DNA of 64,000 nucleotides from Agelaius tricolor (GCA_023055355.1 JALJCS010000052.1:2683501-2747500), one strand, 5' to 3'. Counted from the first letter of the stretch, positions 10,097 to 23,810 are shown. Notes: generated by a model not told the origin, from the letters alone. A program made the numbers and translations.

Positions 10097-13000
10097 AGGG
10101 CCCACAGGCCAAAGGCCTGAGCCAAAGCACTGGGGCAGCTGAGGCAGGAGAGCTGGGAGCAGCTGCCTCAGCTCCTGAAGCCCTGCACGCCCAAGGGGCT
10201 GCCTTGCACAGCGCAGCTTCAGCCGCAGCCCCCTTCTCACCATCCAGGGCTCCCTGCTGAGCACCACCAGGCCTCTGAGCGCCAGGCGCCGCCGCTCCCT
10301 GCACTCCATCTGCAGGCAACTTGACATCATCTTCACAACAGTGCCAGCACATTTCCTCAAGTGCAGGCACTCGAGGACCTGAAAGGCACGGGGCAGTGAC
10401 AGGGGAACCATCCAGCAGGAGCCCAGAACCCCACAGGGCCGGGCCCAGGCAGCAGCACAGGGCGTGGCCACTGGCCCAGGCAGCTGTGGCTCTGAGAGGC
10501 CAGAGAGCTGCGAGGCAGCTCAGCCAGGCACTGCTGGCCACCAGGCTCACCTCCACAAGGAATGCCAGCAAGGGCAGATCCCAGCTTGGCTTTTCACTGC
10601 TGAGCAGCAGGAGAAGGCGATATGCCACATGGGAACACAGTGGGCTCAAGTCATAACGCATCTCCCTGGCAGGGGGAACAAAGGCACCGAGAGCCTGAGG
10701 TGGGGGACAAACCTCTCCCAGAACTGACTCACAGAGGCCTGCTCTTTCCCCAGCATCCCTGCAGGGGATGTGGCTGCTCTGGGAGGTGGCCCCTTCTGGG
10801 CACTCTCCTCTCCCAGCCTTTTTCAGCCTCCTTGGCCGTCCCTCAGTGACGAGCCTCTGTGGCCCATGACCACAGGGACTGCCTGGAGCACAGGGCACAA
10901 ATGCCGGGGACAGCGGGGACAAGGGGGTCTCACCTGGCCAGCAGAGCCATGGCATAGTGCTGGCTGTCAGCACACAGCAGCGTCTCCCAGGCACACTTGC
11001 GCTCCATAGACATCACCACGTGCTCACACCGCAGTCGGCAGAGCAGAACCTTCATGGCCTGCACTGCAAACCTGTGTGCAGAGCAAAGCCCAGGTCACAC
11101 TAGGAGCGCTGGCGCTGGCCACAAGGGCATGGCAAGGACAGGAGGACTGGCACCTGTTAAGCGTGATGGGAAGGCGCTGCTCCTCCTGGCACGCTCCCCA
11201 GAAGCTATCAACTTCCTCTGCTGGCGGCTGCTGCGTAGTGATGACAATATGGAAGAGCAGTGCCAGAAACAGTTGCTCAGAATAAGGGATCATGGCCTTG
11301 AGCAACCCGGGCACCTGCACAGTCACTAGAGCTGCCTGCAAAAGAAGCAGCCAGAGACAGCGCTCAGTGCCAAGGTGTCCATGGGGCAGGGCCCAAGGGC
11401 AGGTGCAGGAGGAGCAGCGGGCCTGGTGTCCCCTGAGCCTGCCCCTAGCCCAGCTTTCAGCCCAGTGACTCCGGCACTGAGAGCACTGAGAGCTACTGCA
11501 GAGGCCACCTGGCGGCCCTGAGCATGGGCCCAGAAACTCACAGCCAGGGCAAAAACGTCCCTGTCGTCCCCAGCAGAGGCGCATGCGCTGTGCAGTGGCC
11601 AATCCTCCATTACACGGAGCAGTGTTGGCAGCACTTTCTGCATTGTTACTCCTGACGAGCCAATGCTTCTCCATATCCTCGCAGCAGCTCTGTGGGATCA
11701 GATCTCTGTGTCAGGGGCATCTCAGTCACAGTACCGTGCCCTGTGCAGCTGTGCGAGTGCAGGTGAAAGAGCCCCGGTGCCCTGGGGGGCAGGGGGGAGC
11801 ATTGGCAGCAGGCTCAGGAAACAGAGGGGCCCGAGGCTCCTGGACCTCTCTGCCTGTCCGGCAGACCCCATAGCACAGGCTGCGCAGGGCCACGGGCCCT
11901 AAAGGCTGCTGAGCCCTGAGCTCTCCAGGCACGTGGGCCCCGTACCTGTCACATGTTGGGGCACAGCGCAGGAGGGTCAGCACCACGTCGGCAGGGTGCT
12001 CTTCAGCCAGCCTCACAATGTGGCTGTGCAGCCTGGCATCCACAGTGCCATGGGACAGTAGAGTCTGGTGGATGTTTCTTACCATGGCCGGCACCTGGAG
12101 GAGGCATGGGGGAGATTTGGAGTGCTGTCCAAGGGAGCAACTTGCCCAGCTTCCCCCAAGAAGTGCTTCCCTTCCCGCCACACTCTGCTGGCCTCAAAGG
12201 CTGAGGGGCCCAGGGACCATGGCTTGAGGGGACACACCATCCTGGCAGGCCTCCAGGCCCGGCCCCAGGCTGCTTACCTGCTCCTGAGAAGGAGCAGCAC
12301 TGTCCTCCAAAAGATCCCTAGTGGGAGAATGAATCCCAGTGAGAGTGGGCCCGCTGCCAGTATTTGAGATGTCCTCGGTCTCGGCGGTGTTGCTGTTCGT
12401 CACGGCCACATCCTCACTCGCTGCCTCGTCTGCCTTTGCCCTGTCCTCGTTCGTTGCAGCCTCAGAGTCTGCTGAGCGCTCAGCCCAATCTGGGTTGACA
12501 TCAGGCTCTGCCTGGAGCTCGGTCAGCCCCGAGGCAGGCTGGGCTGTGCCCTCAGCTGCTGTGGGGCCCACCTTTCTACGTCGTCGAATGCGCAGCAATT
12601 TCCCAAACATCTGCAGGAGAATAAAGGGCAGGGAAGCCAGGCATGCTCCGTGGCATGCTCCAAGCGTGCTGCTGGGCTGAGCAGGGACAGCAGGCCCAGC
12701 CCAGCCGGGAGTAACTGCAGGTACCTTCAGGGTTTTGAGCAAGCGGCTGCGGCCGGCTTCCTGCTCTTGTGTCTTCTCCAGGGCTGCACCTGGCAAAGAG
12801 CGAGCGCGGCCAGAGCTGAGGGGCTGCGGGAGAGGCCGGAGAACACAGCCCAGCCCTGCGCTCCCCAGGCAGGGAGAGCCCCGGCATGACCCAGGCGATG
12901 GAGCGCGGCCATTGTGGGCTGTCTGCTCTGCCCCTCGTCCATCCTGTCCATGGGCATGTCCCCAGGGCATGGGATGGGATGGCATGGGGCCGTGCTGGCT

Positions 13001-13155
13001 GTAGCCATCAGCCCTATGGCCCAGCTCTGCTACTCACCATCCTGCAGCGTCTGGATCTGCTCCGGGTCTTCAGGCTCTTGTGCTGGGGCGGCTCCAGGCC
13101 TTCTCTTTTTTTCCCCCCTGAACACTTTCAACAAGCTGGGCAATCTGGCTGCCAT
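7949..13155 (-). CDS. MROH family protein, copy 2, 734 aa
   Basis: Exons: 13155-13038, 12789-12725, 12610-12278, 12094-11946, 11689-11542, 11335-11154, 11071-10934, 10665-10551, 10378-10241, 9957-9784, 9675-9520, 9360-9259, 8888-8786, 8511-8455, 8175-7949. The reading frame is intact. Compared with copy 1 the protein has Arg72 (basic cluster RIRRRRKV) and Leu93. The protein looks identical to copies 3 and 6. Its poly(A) signal is at 7815-7820, 129 bp past the stop codon. The 20-triplet CAG tract (transcript sense) falls in intron 9. Confidence 0.87.
10036..10095 (+). repeat. CTG microsatellite, 20 triplets (intron 9)
   Basis: This pure CTG run is followed directly by CAG. The CCG triplet that ends the tract in units 1 and 3-6 is absent, either lost or converted to CTG. 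Confidence 0.97.
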
Positions 13156-15739
13156 GCCAGAGTCTATTCTTGAGGGTGCCTTCAAGAGAGATGCCTCAGG
13201 ATATCACCAAGTCAACAACTGCGCTTGTGCCTTCAAGGCACCTGTGACAGACAAGCCTCAGGAAGGCTGCAGGACAGCAAGTCCTGCACTGTGGTCTTGA
13301 GGGCTCCTGCCACAATGACAGGAGACTCCTCCTAAGCCATTCAGGTGACCAAATCCCACCGTCTGGACCTGATGGCGCTGGCCGCAGGAATGGCAGACGC
13401 CTCGGAAAAGCTCCGAGTCACAGAGTCCCGCAGGCTGGCCTCGAGCTCAGCTGCGGGAATGACGCTGCGGAAAAGCTCCGGCTGAGACGGGAAGGAGCGA
13501 GCTGTGCGGGGGCTCCTCACGGCACCGCTCTGTCCCCTTCTGTCCCGTCGCCTGTTCCGAGCACCCGGGCAAGCTTCTATTTCCCACGTGTCACAAAGGG
13601 CCCTTGGTCACCGGCTTCCATTCCATGCAACGCCGACCCTGCTGCAGCGTGCCAGCCAGGGCCCTTGCACACACTGCCGCCTGCCCCGGGGCCGCCCCCA
13701 GCCCGGCCAAAGTGGCCCAGGCTGGAAGCAATCCCTGCGCCCACGTGTCTCAGGCAGCCCCACAGGATCTCTTGCAACTGCTCCAAACATCAGCAAATGC
13801 TGCCCTGCTCTGTGGGCTCGGGCCAGTTCAGAATCCTCACTTCAGGAAAGCTTTACTTCCCATTGCTCAACTCAAGCACTTGCAAAAGTTGCAAACTTCT
13901 CCAATGAATAGCCACGAGAATGGGAATGCTTTGGAAGTTTCTTCCCTTCTCAAAGCAGCAACTCCTTTGCCTTAACATCATCCACTGCAAGTCACTTGAC
14001 CAAACATAACACTACACAGAGCCAAAAAGAAGGCCATTCTTTGATTGGCAAGTGCTTTTCCAAGAAGGGATGATCATCTCCTCATTCTCTTAAAGGAATA
14101 AAAGCTCTCAAGAAATGAAAGACCACTCAGCGTTACAAGAGTAACCCAAACAAATGAGTAGATGGCAAAAGGGCTAATCCTCCCCCAGTACAGATATCTA
14201 AGTGGCCAAGAAAGTACAGCTCTCCCCTCTTGTTCCCTGCAGGAGAAACAGGACCAGGAAAAGAAATAGTCACAGAGATTTTTTTCTGCCCTCCAGAACC
14301 AAAGCTGTGCCAAAGCACAGATGCTGCCTTCAAAGGGACTCAAATTCAAGCCCAGACCTCTCACCTTCCAGAAAACTCCTTCCCCAAAACCCACCCCCCC
14401 AAACACCCCCACAGAAGCCCTCAACACCCTGCCAGGACCCCCAGCTCTGCCCGTCCCTCCGCAGAGCTTTCCCAGCCTCCAGCAGGGCCCCTGCTTCCCT
14501 GCACCTGCCGTGGGATGGCACTCAGGAGGATCTGCTCCAAGGCCTTCCCTGGCTTGGAGCAAAGCCAGCCTGCCAGGCCTATGGTTCCTGGGTCATCCTT
14601 GCCAGCCAGCCTTCCCGTGCACGGCTCTTCCATGGGCACATCTGCGCTCAGCTCGCACTTCTCCACTCTGGCAGGCCTGCTGGGAAAGGATCCAGAGCAG
14701 CCTGGCAAGCTCTTTCTCCAGCTCCTTCTTCACTCTTGGGGGAGCTAGAACATCCCACAGGAAAGACACTGCTGCCACAAGAACTGGGTGGCATCGGGCA
14801 GCTCTGGGGAGACCCCTCAGCACTGCTGTATCCTGAGGGAACGCTGCTGGCCATCTCCTGTGCGTATCCGCAAAAGCTTCAAATCAGCTGCCTCAGCTTC
14901 CAGGGCCTCTCTTGGCCAGCATCCTGATGTGGATGCAGGGCTGCTGCCAGGCACCGCTGGCACCCAGCAGGACAGGACCGGCTGTCTCGTGTCCACGCAG
15001 CAGCCCTGACACACAGCCAGGGCCATGCCGAAAGCAGACAAACGCTCCCGGCTCAGCAGAGAGGAGCAAGGAGCACCGGGCTGCTCTCAGCCTATCGCAG
15101 CATGCTGCTCCAGTGGGAGGGGCAGGCCGGCCACCCACATGCAGGCCATGCCCTGCGTCAAAAGGACGGGCATTTTGTCCTTTTCATCCCTCCAGCCCAG
15201 AACCAGGCCTGACATCTCCTCCTCTGGAATGGAGCTTTTCCCGTTACAACGTCATCTCACGCTTGGCCAGTGCGTGAGATGAGGCTGCAATGACTTGTGA
15301 TACTCCCTCCATGCCAAGCACAGCTCCATTGTGGCACAGCTTCCCATCCATTGACCAGTCCATTGTTTCCCTCAAGGGTCAAATTCCCACCAGTTAAACC
15401 ATAAGGTTTCCTTCATTGTCTGTTCTTCATTATCTTGTTGACACGCACAACAGCGTGTGTCCAAATATGGCAGGGCCTTTGACACCACTTTGGTCCTGAC
15501 ACACAGGCTCCTTGTGCCACTGCTGGCCTCCAGTGTGCTCAGCAAGATCTGGAACTGCACAGTGCTCTGCAACTGCACCTTCAGCACAGGGACCTTTCCA
15601 GCCTGGCCTGCCCTTGTTCCTCTGGCTCTGTGCACAAAACACGGCGTGGCAGAGAACGGCAGCAGGGGCCTGTGTGTCCCAGGGCCCCGGATTTGCTTCA
15701 CCTCCACAGGCATGCGGGCAAAGTGAAGAAGCCAAACTG
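13156..15739. other. Spacer between copy 2 and copy 3, 2584 bp
   Basis: It has the same layout as the first spacer with no gaps; the G-quadruplex-type tract is at 14382-14410. Nothing further is seen. Confidence 0.6.
13345..13595 (-). promoter_or_regulatory. Candidate promoter / 5' UTR of copy 2
   Basis: Same CpG-rich element. The duplicated motif is at 13480-13468 and 13415-13403, and the E-box at 13585-13590. No change from copy 1 seen. Confidence 0.35.
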
Positions 15740-15745
15740 TTTATT
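15740..15745 (-). promoter_or_regulatory. Poly(A) signal AATAAA of copy 3
   Basis: AATAAA on the gene strand, 129 bp past the stop codon at 15874-15876. Confidence 0.7.
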
Positions 15746-15873
15746 CACGGAAGGCCAAGCAAAGGGAGGAGTGGTGAGGGAAGAAAGGGGACGGGCAGGG
15801 TCTGAGGGCTGGGGAGGCACGCAGTTGTCAACAGGCAGGGAGAAGGCAGGAGCTATGGCAACTTCCCACAGGC

Positions 15874-17959
15874 TCAGCTGTGCCAATCATCAGCTGTGCC
15901 TGAAGCTCCAGCTGGTCTCTCCTGGTCTCTTCTGGTCTCTCCAGGTGATCTCCTCTTCCATGGTGTCTTCAGGCCTTTTAGCAGCAATGGTTCTTCTGAG
16001 CCGCCAGATAAACGGAGTTCTGCAGATCTCTCCATGATTCTCTGCTGAAGCGCTATGTTCCTTTGGGAAGGGCTGTCATCTCTTCTCAGGCCTTGAAGGG
16101 CTGCAAGAGACATGAGCAGAGCCACGGTCAGAGCCTGGATCTGCAGGTAGCCAAGGAGGCCTTCCTGCCAGGGCCATAGCTCCTAACTCTGGCCATGGAC
16201 AGGAGGCAGCAGGAGACAATGAGATGGCTTAGAAGGTGCTGGCCACCAATCTCCCCTGCGCGTCTCCCTGAGATCTCTCTGTGCTTGTCCACACAGGGAG
16301 CGAAGCCTGCCGCAGCCAGGCCAGGATTTGCAGTTCCCCCAGCGGCAGCCCCCGCTGTCAGCCCGCTGCCCGCACTCACCCTCATTGAGGAGCTGGAGCT
16401 CTTCCTTGCGGCCCCTCATGACCATCCCGGCCATCCCTGCCAAAACAGAGCCTGTCACGGCCCCAGCGGCGCAGCTCCCTGCCAGCGCCGCTGCCGGCGC
16501 CGCGGCCACACGGGCTGCTGGCCCGGCAGGGCTCAGCCCGCACCCTTGCCGCACGCTGCCGCCCCAGAGCGCGGCTGCCAGAGGGCGGCAGCAGCCCCCA
16601 GCCCGGCCGGGGCTCCACGGCGCCGGGCCCGGCCGGCGCTGCCGGGGCAGCAGGCGGGGCCGGGGCCGAGCTGCGGCGGCCCGGGGAGGGAGCCCGGGCT
16701 CGGCACTCACCGATGATCCTGACGGCCGCCTCTCGCAGGGGCTCCTGTGGGCTCTGCAGGTAGCGCAGGGCCCCGCGCAGGTGCTCGGCCGCTCGGCTCC
16801 TGTCCTCTGCCAGCTGCAGAGAGCGGCAGGAGGGAAGCGTTGGCGCGGGCTCAGCCCCTGGGCCGGGCGCTGCCTGCGCCCAGCCCCGGCCTCCCCTGCC
16901 CGCACCGCCCTGAGGCGTGGCCACAGCAGCCGCTGGCCAAGGGCTCCCGAGGGGAGGGGGCAGAGGGACGGCTGCTGCCCGGGGAGCCGCCGTGCCGCCC
17001 CGCAGCCCCGCCGGGCCGGGGCTCCATGGGCACCCGCCTCGGGCCCACGGGAGCCTGGAGAAGAGCCCGCGCGGCCTCTGCCTGCAGCAGCGGCCAGGGG
17101 CACAGCTGCCCGGCCCCGCACCCTGAGCACCGCCCTCAGGGGCCTTCTCCAGCCTCAGCCTGGGCCTTCCAGGCCCTCCTTACCAGCACCTCGCTGAACT
17201 TTGACAGCTGCCCCTTCTTCACCAGCTGCTTCAGCTTCCTCCTCTTCAGGAACTTGGCCACACCAAGCAGCGTTTCCCGAGAGGCCTGCAGGGCACCAGA
17301 CACCCACAGATGGCCCCACGGGCCAAGGCACAGGACCCACATCCCTGTGCCAAGGCCTGCACCAGGCTGCACTCCTGGAGGTGCCAGGGCAGGAGGCAGC
17401 CCAGCCCCCTCCCCAAGATCCACCAGCATCACACAAAACCTCACCTTTGCCACACACCGCTTCTCATCATGGCACTGGAAGAAGAGTGGAAGGAGGCTTT
17501 GGCTCAAAACCTTCGCAAGGGGCTTTCTTCCCTCCTCCACTACCGACTCCATCACCCTGAAGAAGAGCTCAAGGGAGAGCACTTGCACATAGCTGTTGTC
17601 CTGGAGGAATGCAAGAGGATCAGGCCTTTACACCAAATACTCCACGCTCACCTGGCCAAAGTTTCTGGGCAGCAGCCAGTGCCCGCAGCTGGGCACACAG
17701 AGCCTTACGTGGTCAAAGAGCAGCAGCAGTGCCTCAGCCAGCTTGGGGGCAGTGGAGCTGGATACCAGCATGTCTGCCTGGAGCACATTTGTCAACACAT
17801 GCATGGACATGCTGACCACCTTTCCATCGGCCTCACCCAGCAGCTCCAGAAGGCTCTCAGAAAGGCTGCACATTCTCCTGGCCTGCGTGGAACACAAGGC
17901 TGCGCTGCAAAGCCATGGACGGCTGCACCGCCAACACCGCCCTGGCACTGCAAGCCCAC

Positions 17960-18031
<72 letters not shown>

Positions 18032-21000
18032 GCAGGGCCCACAGGCCAAAGGCCTGAGCCAAAGCACTGGGGCAGCTGAGGCAGGAGAGCTGGGAGCAGC
18101 TGCCTCAGCTCCTGAAGCCCTGCACGCCCAAGGGGCTGCTTTCCACAGCGCAGCTTCAGCCGCAGCCCCCTTCTCACCATCCAGGGCTCCCTGCTGAGCA
18201 CCACCAGGCCTCTGAGCGCCAGGCGCCGCCGCTCCCTGCACTCCATCTGCAGGCAACTTGACATCATCTTCACAACAGTGCCAGCACATTTCCTCAAGTG
18301 CAGGCACTCGAGGACCTGAAAGGCACGGGGCAGTGACAGGGGAACCATCCAGCAGGAGCCCAGAACCCCACAGGGCCGGGCCCAGGCAGCAGCACAGGGC
18401 GTGGCCACTGGCCCAGGCAGCTGTGGCTCTGAGAGGCCAGAGAGCTGCGAGGCAGCTCAGCCAGGCACTGCTGGCCACCAGGCTCACCTCCACAAGGAAT
18501 GCCAGCAAGGGCAGATCCCAGCTTGGCTTTTCACTGCTGAGCAGCAGGAGAAGGCGATATGCCACATGCGAACACAGTGGGCTCAAGTCATAACGCATCT
18601 CCCTGGCAGGGGGAACAAAGGCACCGAGAGCCTGAGGTGGGGGACAAACCTCTCCCAGAACTGACTCACAGAGGCCTGCTCTTTCCCCAGCATCCCTGCA
18701 GGGGATGTGGCTGCTCTGGGAGGTGGCCCCTTCTGGGCACTCTCCTCTCCCAGCCTTTTTCAGCCTCCTTGGCCGTCCCTCAGTGACGAGCCTCTGTGGC
18801 CCATGACCACAGGGACTGCCTGGAGCACAGGGCACAAATGCCGGGGACAGCGGGGACAAGGGGGTCTCACCTGGCCAGCAGAGCCATGGCATAGTGCTGG
18901 CTGTCAGCACACAGCAGCGTCTCCCAGGCACACTTGCGCTCCATAGACATCACCACGTGCTCACACCGCAGTCGGCAGAGCAGAACCTTCATGGCCTGCA
19001 CTGCAAACCTGTGTGCAGAGCAAAGCCCAGGTCACACTAGGAGCGCTGGCGCTGGCCACAAGGGCATGGCAAGGACAGGAGGACTGGCACCTGTTAAGCG
19101 TGATGGGAAGGCGCTGCTCCTCCTGGCACGCTCCCCAGAAGCTATCAACTTCCTCTGCTGGCGGCTGCTGCGTAGTGATGACAATATGGAAGAGCAGTGC
19201 CAGAAACAGTTGCTCAGAATAAGGGATCATGGCCTTGAGCAACCCGGGCACCTGCACAGTCACTAGAGCTGCCTGCAAAAGAAGCAGCCAGAGACAGCGC
19301 TCAGTGCCAAGGTGTCCATGGGGCAGGGCCCAAGGGCAGGTGCAGGAGGAGCAGCGGGCCTGGTGTCCCCTGAGCCTGCCCCTAGCCCAGCTTTCAGCCC
19401 AGTGACTCCGGCACTGAGAGCACTGAGAGCTACTGCAGAGGCCACCTGGCGGCCCTGAGCATGGGCCCAGAAACTCACAGCCAGGGCAAAAACGTCCCTG
19501 TCGTCCCCAGCAGAGGCGCATGCGCTGTGCAGTGGCCAATCCTCCATTACACGGAGCAGTGTTGGCAGCACTTTCTGCATTGTTACTCCTGACGAGCCAA
19601 TGCTTCTCCATATCCTCGCAGCAGCTCTGTGGGATCAGATCTCTGTGTCAGGGGCATCTCAGTCACAGTACCGTGCCCTGTGCAGCTGTGCGAGTGCAGG
19701 TGAAAGAGCCCCGGTGCCCTGGGGGGCAGGGGGGAGCATTGGCAGCAGGCTCAGGAAACAGAGGGGCCCGAGGCTCCTGGACCTCTCTGCCTGTCCGGCA
19801 GACCCCATAGCACAGGCTGCGCAGGGCCACGGGCCCTAAAGGCTGCTGAGCCCTGAGCTCTCCAGGCACGTGGGCCCCGTACCTGTCACATGTTGGGGCA
19901 CAGCGCAGGAGGGTCAGCACCACGTCGGCAGGGTGCTCTTCAGCCAGCCTCACAATGTGGCTGTGCAGCCTGGCATCCACAGTGCCATGGGACAGTAGAG
20001 TCTGGTGGATGTTTCTTACCATGGCCGGCACCTGGAGGAGGCATGGGGGAGATTTGGAGTGCTGTCCAAGGGAGCAACTTGCCCAGCTTCCCCCAAGAAG
20101 TGCTTCCCTTCCCGCCACACTCTGCTGGCCTCAAAGGCTGAGGGGCCCAGGGACCATGGCTTGAGGGGACACACCATCCTGGCAGGCCTCCAGGCCCGGC
20201 CCCAGGCTGCTTACCTGCTCCTGAGAAGGAGCAGCACTGTCCTCCAAAAGATCCCTAGTGGGAGAATGAATCCCAGTGAGAGTGGGCCCGCTGCCAGTAT
20301 TTGAGATGTCCTCGGTCTCGGCGGTGTTGCTGTTCGTCACGGCCACATCCTCACTCGCTGCCTCGTCTGCCTTTGCCCTGTCCTCGTTCGTTGCAGCCTC
20401 AGAGTCTGCTGAGCGCTCAGCCCAATCTGGGTTGACATCAGGCTCTGCCTGGAGCTCGGTCAGCCCCGAGGCAGGCTGGGCTGTGCCCTCAGCTGCTGTG
20501 GGGCCCACCTTTCTACGTCGTCGAATGCGCAGCAATTTCCCAAACATCTGCAGGAGAATAAAGGGCAGGGAAGCCAGGCATGCTCCGTGGCATGCTCCAA
20601 GCGTGCTGCTGGGCTGAGCAGGGACAGCAGGCCCAGCCCAGCCGGGAGTAACTGCAGGTACCTTCAGGGTTTTGAGCAAGCGGCTGCGGCCGGCTTCCTG
20701 CTCTTGTGTCTTCTCCAGGGCTGCACCTGGCAAAGAGCGAGCGCGGCCAGAGCTGAGGGGCTGCGGGAGAGGCCGGAGAACACAGCCCAGCCCTGCGCTC
20801 CCCAGGCAGGGAGAGCCCCGGCATGACCCAGGCGATGGAGCGCGGCCATTGTGGGCTGTCTGCTCTGCCCCTCGTCCATCCTGTCCATGGGCATGTCCCC
20901 AGGGCATGGGATGGGATGGCATGGGGCCGTGCTGGCTGTAGCCATCAGCCCTATGGCCCAGCTCTGCTACTCACCATCCTGCAGCGTCTGGATCTGCTCC

Positions 21001-21092
21001 GGGTCTTCAGGCTCTTGTGCTGGGGCGGCTCCAGGCCTTCTCTTTTTTTCCCCCCTGAACACTTTCAACAAGCTGGGCAATCTGGCTGCCAT
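15874..21092 (-). CDS. MROH family protein, copy 3, 734 aa
   Basis: Exons: 21092-20975, 20726-20662, 20547-20215, 20031-19883, 19626-19479, 19272-19091, 19008-18871, 18602-18488, 18315-18178, 17882-17709, 17600-17445, 17285-17184, 16813-16711, 16436-16380, 16100-15874. The frame is intact and the predicted protein is the same as copies 2 and 6 (Glu15, Arg72, Leu93, Met238-Gln239). Intron 9 is the longest of the set (295 bp) because of its 23-triplet tract. Confidence 0.87.
17961..18029 (+). repeat. CTG microsatellite, 23 triplets (intron 9)
   Basis: This is the longest tract in the window. It ends with CCG CAG. It accounts for the whole extra length of unit 3 relative to unit 1 (27 bp). Confidence 0.97.
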
Positions 21093-23676
21093 GCCAGAGT
21101 CTATTCTTGAGGGTGCCTTCAAGAGAGATGCCTCAGGATATCACCAAGTCAACAACTGCGCTTGTGCCTTCAAGGCACCTGTGACAGACAAGCCTCAGGA
21201 AGGCTGCAGGACAGCAAGTCCTGCACTGTGGTCTTGAGGGCTCCTGCCACAATGACAGGAGACTCCTCCTAAGCCATTCAGGTGACCAAATCCCACCGTC
21301 TGGACCTGATGGCGCTGGCCGCAGGAATGGCAGACGCCTCGGAAAAGCTCCGAGTCACAGAGTCCCGCAGGCTGGCCTCGAGCTCAGCTGCGGGAATGAC
21401 GCTGCGGAAAAGCTCCGGCTGAGACGGGAAGGAGCGAGCTGTGCGGGGGCTCCTCACGGCACCGCTCTGTCCCCTTCTGTCCCGTCGCCTGTTCCGAGCA
21501 CCCGGGCAAGCTTCTATTTCCCACGTGTCACAAAGGGCCCTTGGTCACCGGCTTCCATTCCATGCAACGCCGACCCTGCTGCAGCGTGCCAGCCAGGGCC
21601 CTTGCACACACTGCCGCCTGCCCCGGGGCCGCCCCCAGCCCGGCCAAAGTGGCCCAGGCTGGAAGCAATCCCTGCGCCCACGTGTCTCAGGCAGCCCCAC
21701 AGGATCTCTTGCAACTGCTCCAAACATCAGCAAATGCTGCCCTGCTCTGTGGGCTCGGGCCAGTTCAGAATCCTCACTTCAGGAAAGCTTTACTTCCCAT
21801 TGCTCAACTCAAGCACTTGCAAAAGTTGCAAACTTCTCCAATGAATAGCCACGAGAATGGGAATGCTTTGGAAGTTTCTTCCCTTCTCAAAGCAGCAACT
21901 CCTTTGCCTTAACATCATCCACTGCAAGTCACTTGACCAAACATAACACTACACAGAGCCAAAAAGAAGGCCATTCTTTGATTGGCAAGTGCTTTTCCAA
22001 GAAGGGATGATCATCTCCTCATTCTCTTAAAGGAATAAAAGCTCTCAAGAAATGAAAGACCACTCAGCGTTACAAGAGTAACCCAAACAAATGAGTAGAT
22101 GGCAAAAGGGCTAATCCTCCCCCAGTACAGATATCTAAGTGGCCAAGAAAGTACAGCTCTCCCCTCTTGTTCCCTGCAGGAGAAACAGGACCAGGAAAAG
22201 AAATAGTCACAGAGATTTTTTTCTGCCCTCCAGAACCAAAGCTGTGCCAAAGCACAGATGCTGCCTTCAAAGGGACTCAAATTCAAGCCCAGACCTCTCA
22301 CCTTCCAGAAAACTCCTTCCCCAAAACCCACCCCCCCAAACACCCCCACAGAAGCCCTCAACACCCCGCCAGGACCCCCAGCTCTGCCCGTCCCTCCGCA
22401 GAGCTTTCCCAGCCTCCAGCAGGGCCCCTGCTTCCCTGCACCTGCCGTGGGATGGCACTCAGGAGGATCTGCTCCAAGGCCTTCCCTGGCTTGGAGCAAA
22501 GCCAGCCTGCCAGGCCTATGGTTCCTGGGTCATCCTTGCCAGCCAGCCTTCCCGTGCACGGCTCTTCCATGGGCACATCTGCGCTCAGCTCGCACTTCTC
22601 CACTCTGGCAGGCCTGCTGGGAAAGGATCCAGAGCAGCCTGGCAAGCTCTTTCTCCAGCTCCTTCTTCACTCTTGGGGGAGCTAGAACATCCCACAGGAA
22701 AGACACTGCTGCCACAAGAACTGGGTGGCATCGGGCAGCTCTGGGGAGACCCCTCAGCACTGCTGTATCCTGAGGGAACGCTGCTGGCCATCTCCTGTGC
22801 GTATCCGCAAAAGCTTCAAATCAGCTGCCTCAGCTTCCAGGGCCTCTCTTGGCCAGCATCCTGATGTGGATGCAGGGCTGCTGCCAGGCACCGCTGGCAC
22901 CCAGCAGGACAGGACCGGCTGTCTCGTGTCCACGCAGCAGCCCTGACACACAGCCAGGGCCATGCCGAAAGCAGACAAACGCTCCCGGCTCAGCAGAGAG
23001 GAGCAAGGAGCACCGGGCTGCTCTCAGCCTATCGCAGCATGCTGCTCCAGTGGGAGGGGCAGGCCGGCCACCCACATGCAGGCCATGCCCTGCGTCAAAA
23101 GGACGGGCATTTTGTCCTTTTCATCCCTCCAGCCCAGAACCAGGCCTGACATCTCCTCCTCTGGAATGGAGCTTTTCCCGTTACAACGTCATCTCACGCT
23201 TGGCCAGTGCGTGAGATGAGGCTGCAATGACTTGTGATACTCCCTCCATGCCAAGCACAGCTCCATTGTGGCACAGCTTCCCATCCATTGACCAGTCCAT
23301 TGTTTCCCTCAAGGGTCAAATTCCCACCAGTTAAACCATAAGGTTTCCTTCACTGTCTGTTCTTCATTATCTTGTTGACACGCACAACAGCGTGTGTCCA
23401 AATATGGCAGGGCCTTTGACACCACTTTGGTCCTGACACACAGGCTCCTTGTGCCACTGCTGGCCTCCAGTGTGCTCAGCAAGATCTGGAACTGCACAGT
23501 GCTCTGCAACTGCACCTTCAGCACAGGGACCTTTCCAGCCTGGCCTGCCCTTGTTCCTCTGGCTCTGTGCACAAAACACGGCGTGGCAGAGAACGGCAGC
23601 AGGGGCCTGTGTGTCCCAGGGCCCCGGATTTGCTTCACCTCCACAGGCATGCGGGCAAAGTGAAGAAGCCAAACTG
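21093..23676. other. Spacer between copy 3 and copy 4, 2584 bp
   Basis: Same layout; the G-quadruplex-type tract is at 22319-22347. Private substitutions occur near 22367 and 23353 (cactgtc for cattgtc). Confidence 0.6.
21282..21532 (-). promoter_or_regulatory. Candidate promoter / 5' UTR of copy 3
   Basis: Same CpG-rich element. The duplicated motif is at 21417-21405 and 21352-21340, and the E-box at 21522-21527. Confidence 0.35.
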
Positions 23677-23682
23677 TTTATT
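23677..23682 (-). promoter_or_regulatory. Poly(A) signal AATAAA of copy 4
   Basis: AATAAA on the gene strand, 129 bp past the stop codon at 23811-23813. Confidence 0.7.
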
Positions 23683-23810
23683 CACGGAAGGCCAAGCAAA
23701 GGGAGGAGTGGTGAGGGAAGAAAGGGGACGGGCAGGGTCTGAGGGCTGGGGAGGCACGCAGTTGTCAACAGGCAGGGAGAAGGCAGGAGCTATGGCAACT
23801 TCCCACAGGC

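Larger units (their letters stand above)
7911..15835 (-). repeat. Tandem unit 2 (7925 bp)
   Basis: Markers are Glu15, Arg72, Leu93 and Met238-Gln239. With unit 3 it shares a distinct intron 13 haplotype ('cgcaccc' and 'agagcg'), which no other unit has. Its CTG tract is pure up to the CAG that follows, without the CCG triplet seen in units 1 and 3-6. A silent change in exon 8 (TCG to TCC, near 10631) is private to this unit. Confidence 0.97.
15836..23772 (-). repeat. Tandem unit 3 (7937 bp)
   Basis: This is the longest unit, because it carries the longest CTG tract (23 triplets). Exon and intron 13 markers match unit 2. The CTG tract ends with CCG before CAG, unlike unit 2. Private changes include 'tttcc' for 'tttgc' in intron 9 near 18142, and a 'cccgcc' for 'cctgcc' change in the spacer near 22367. 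Confidence 0.97.
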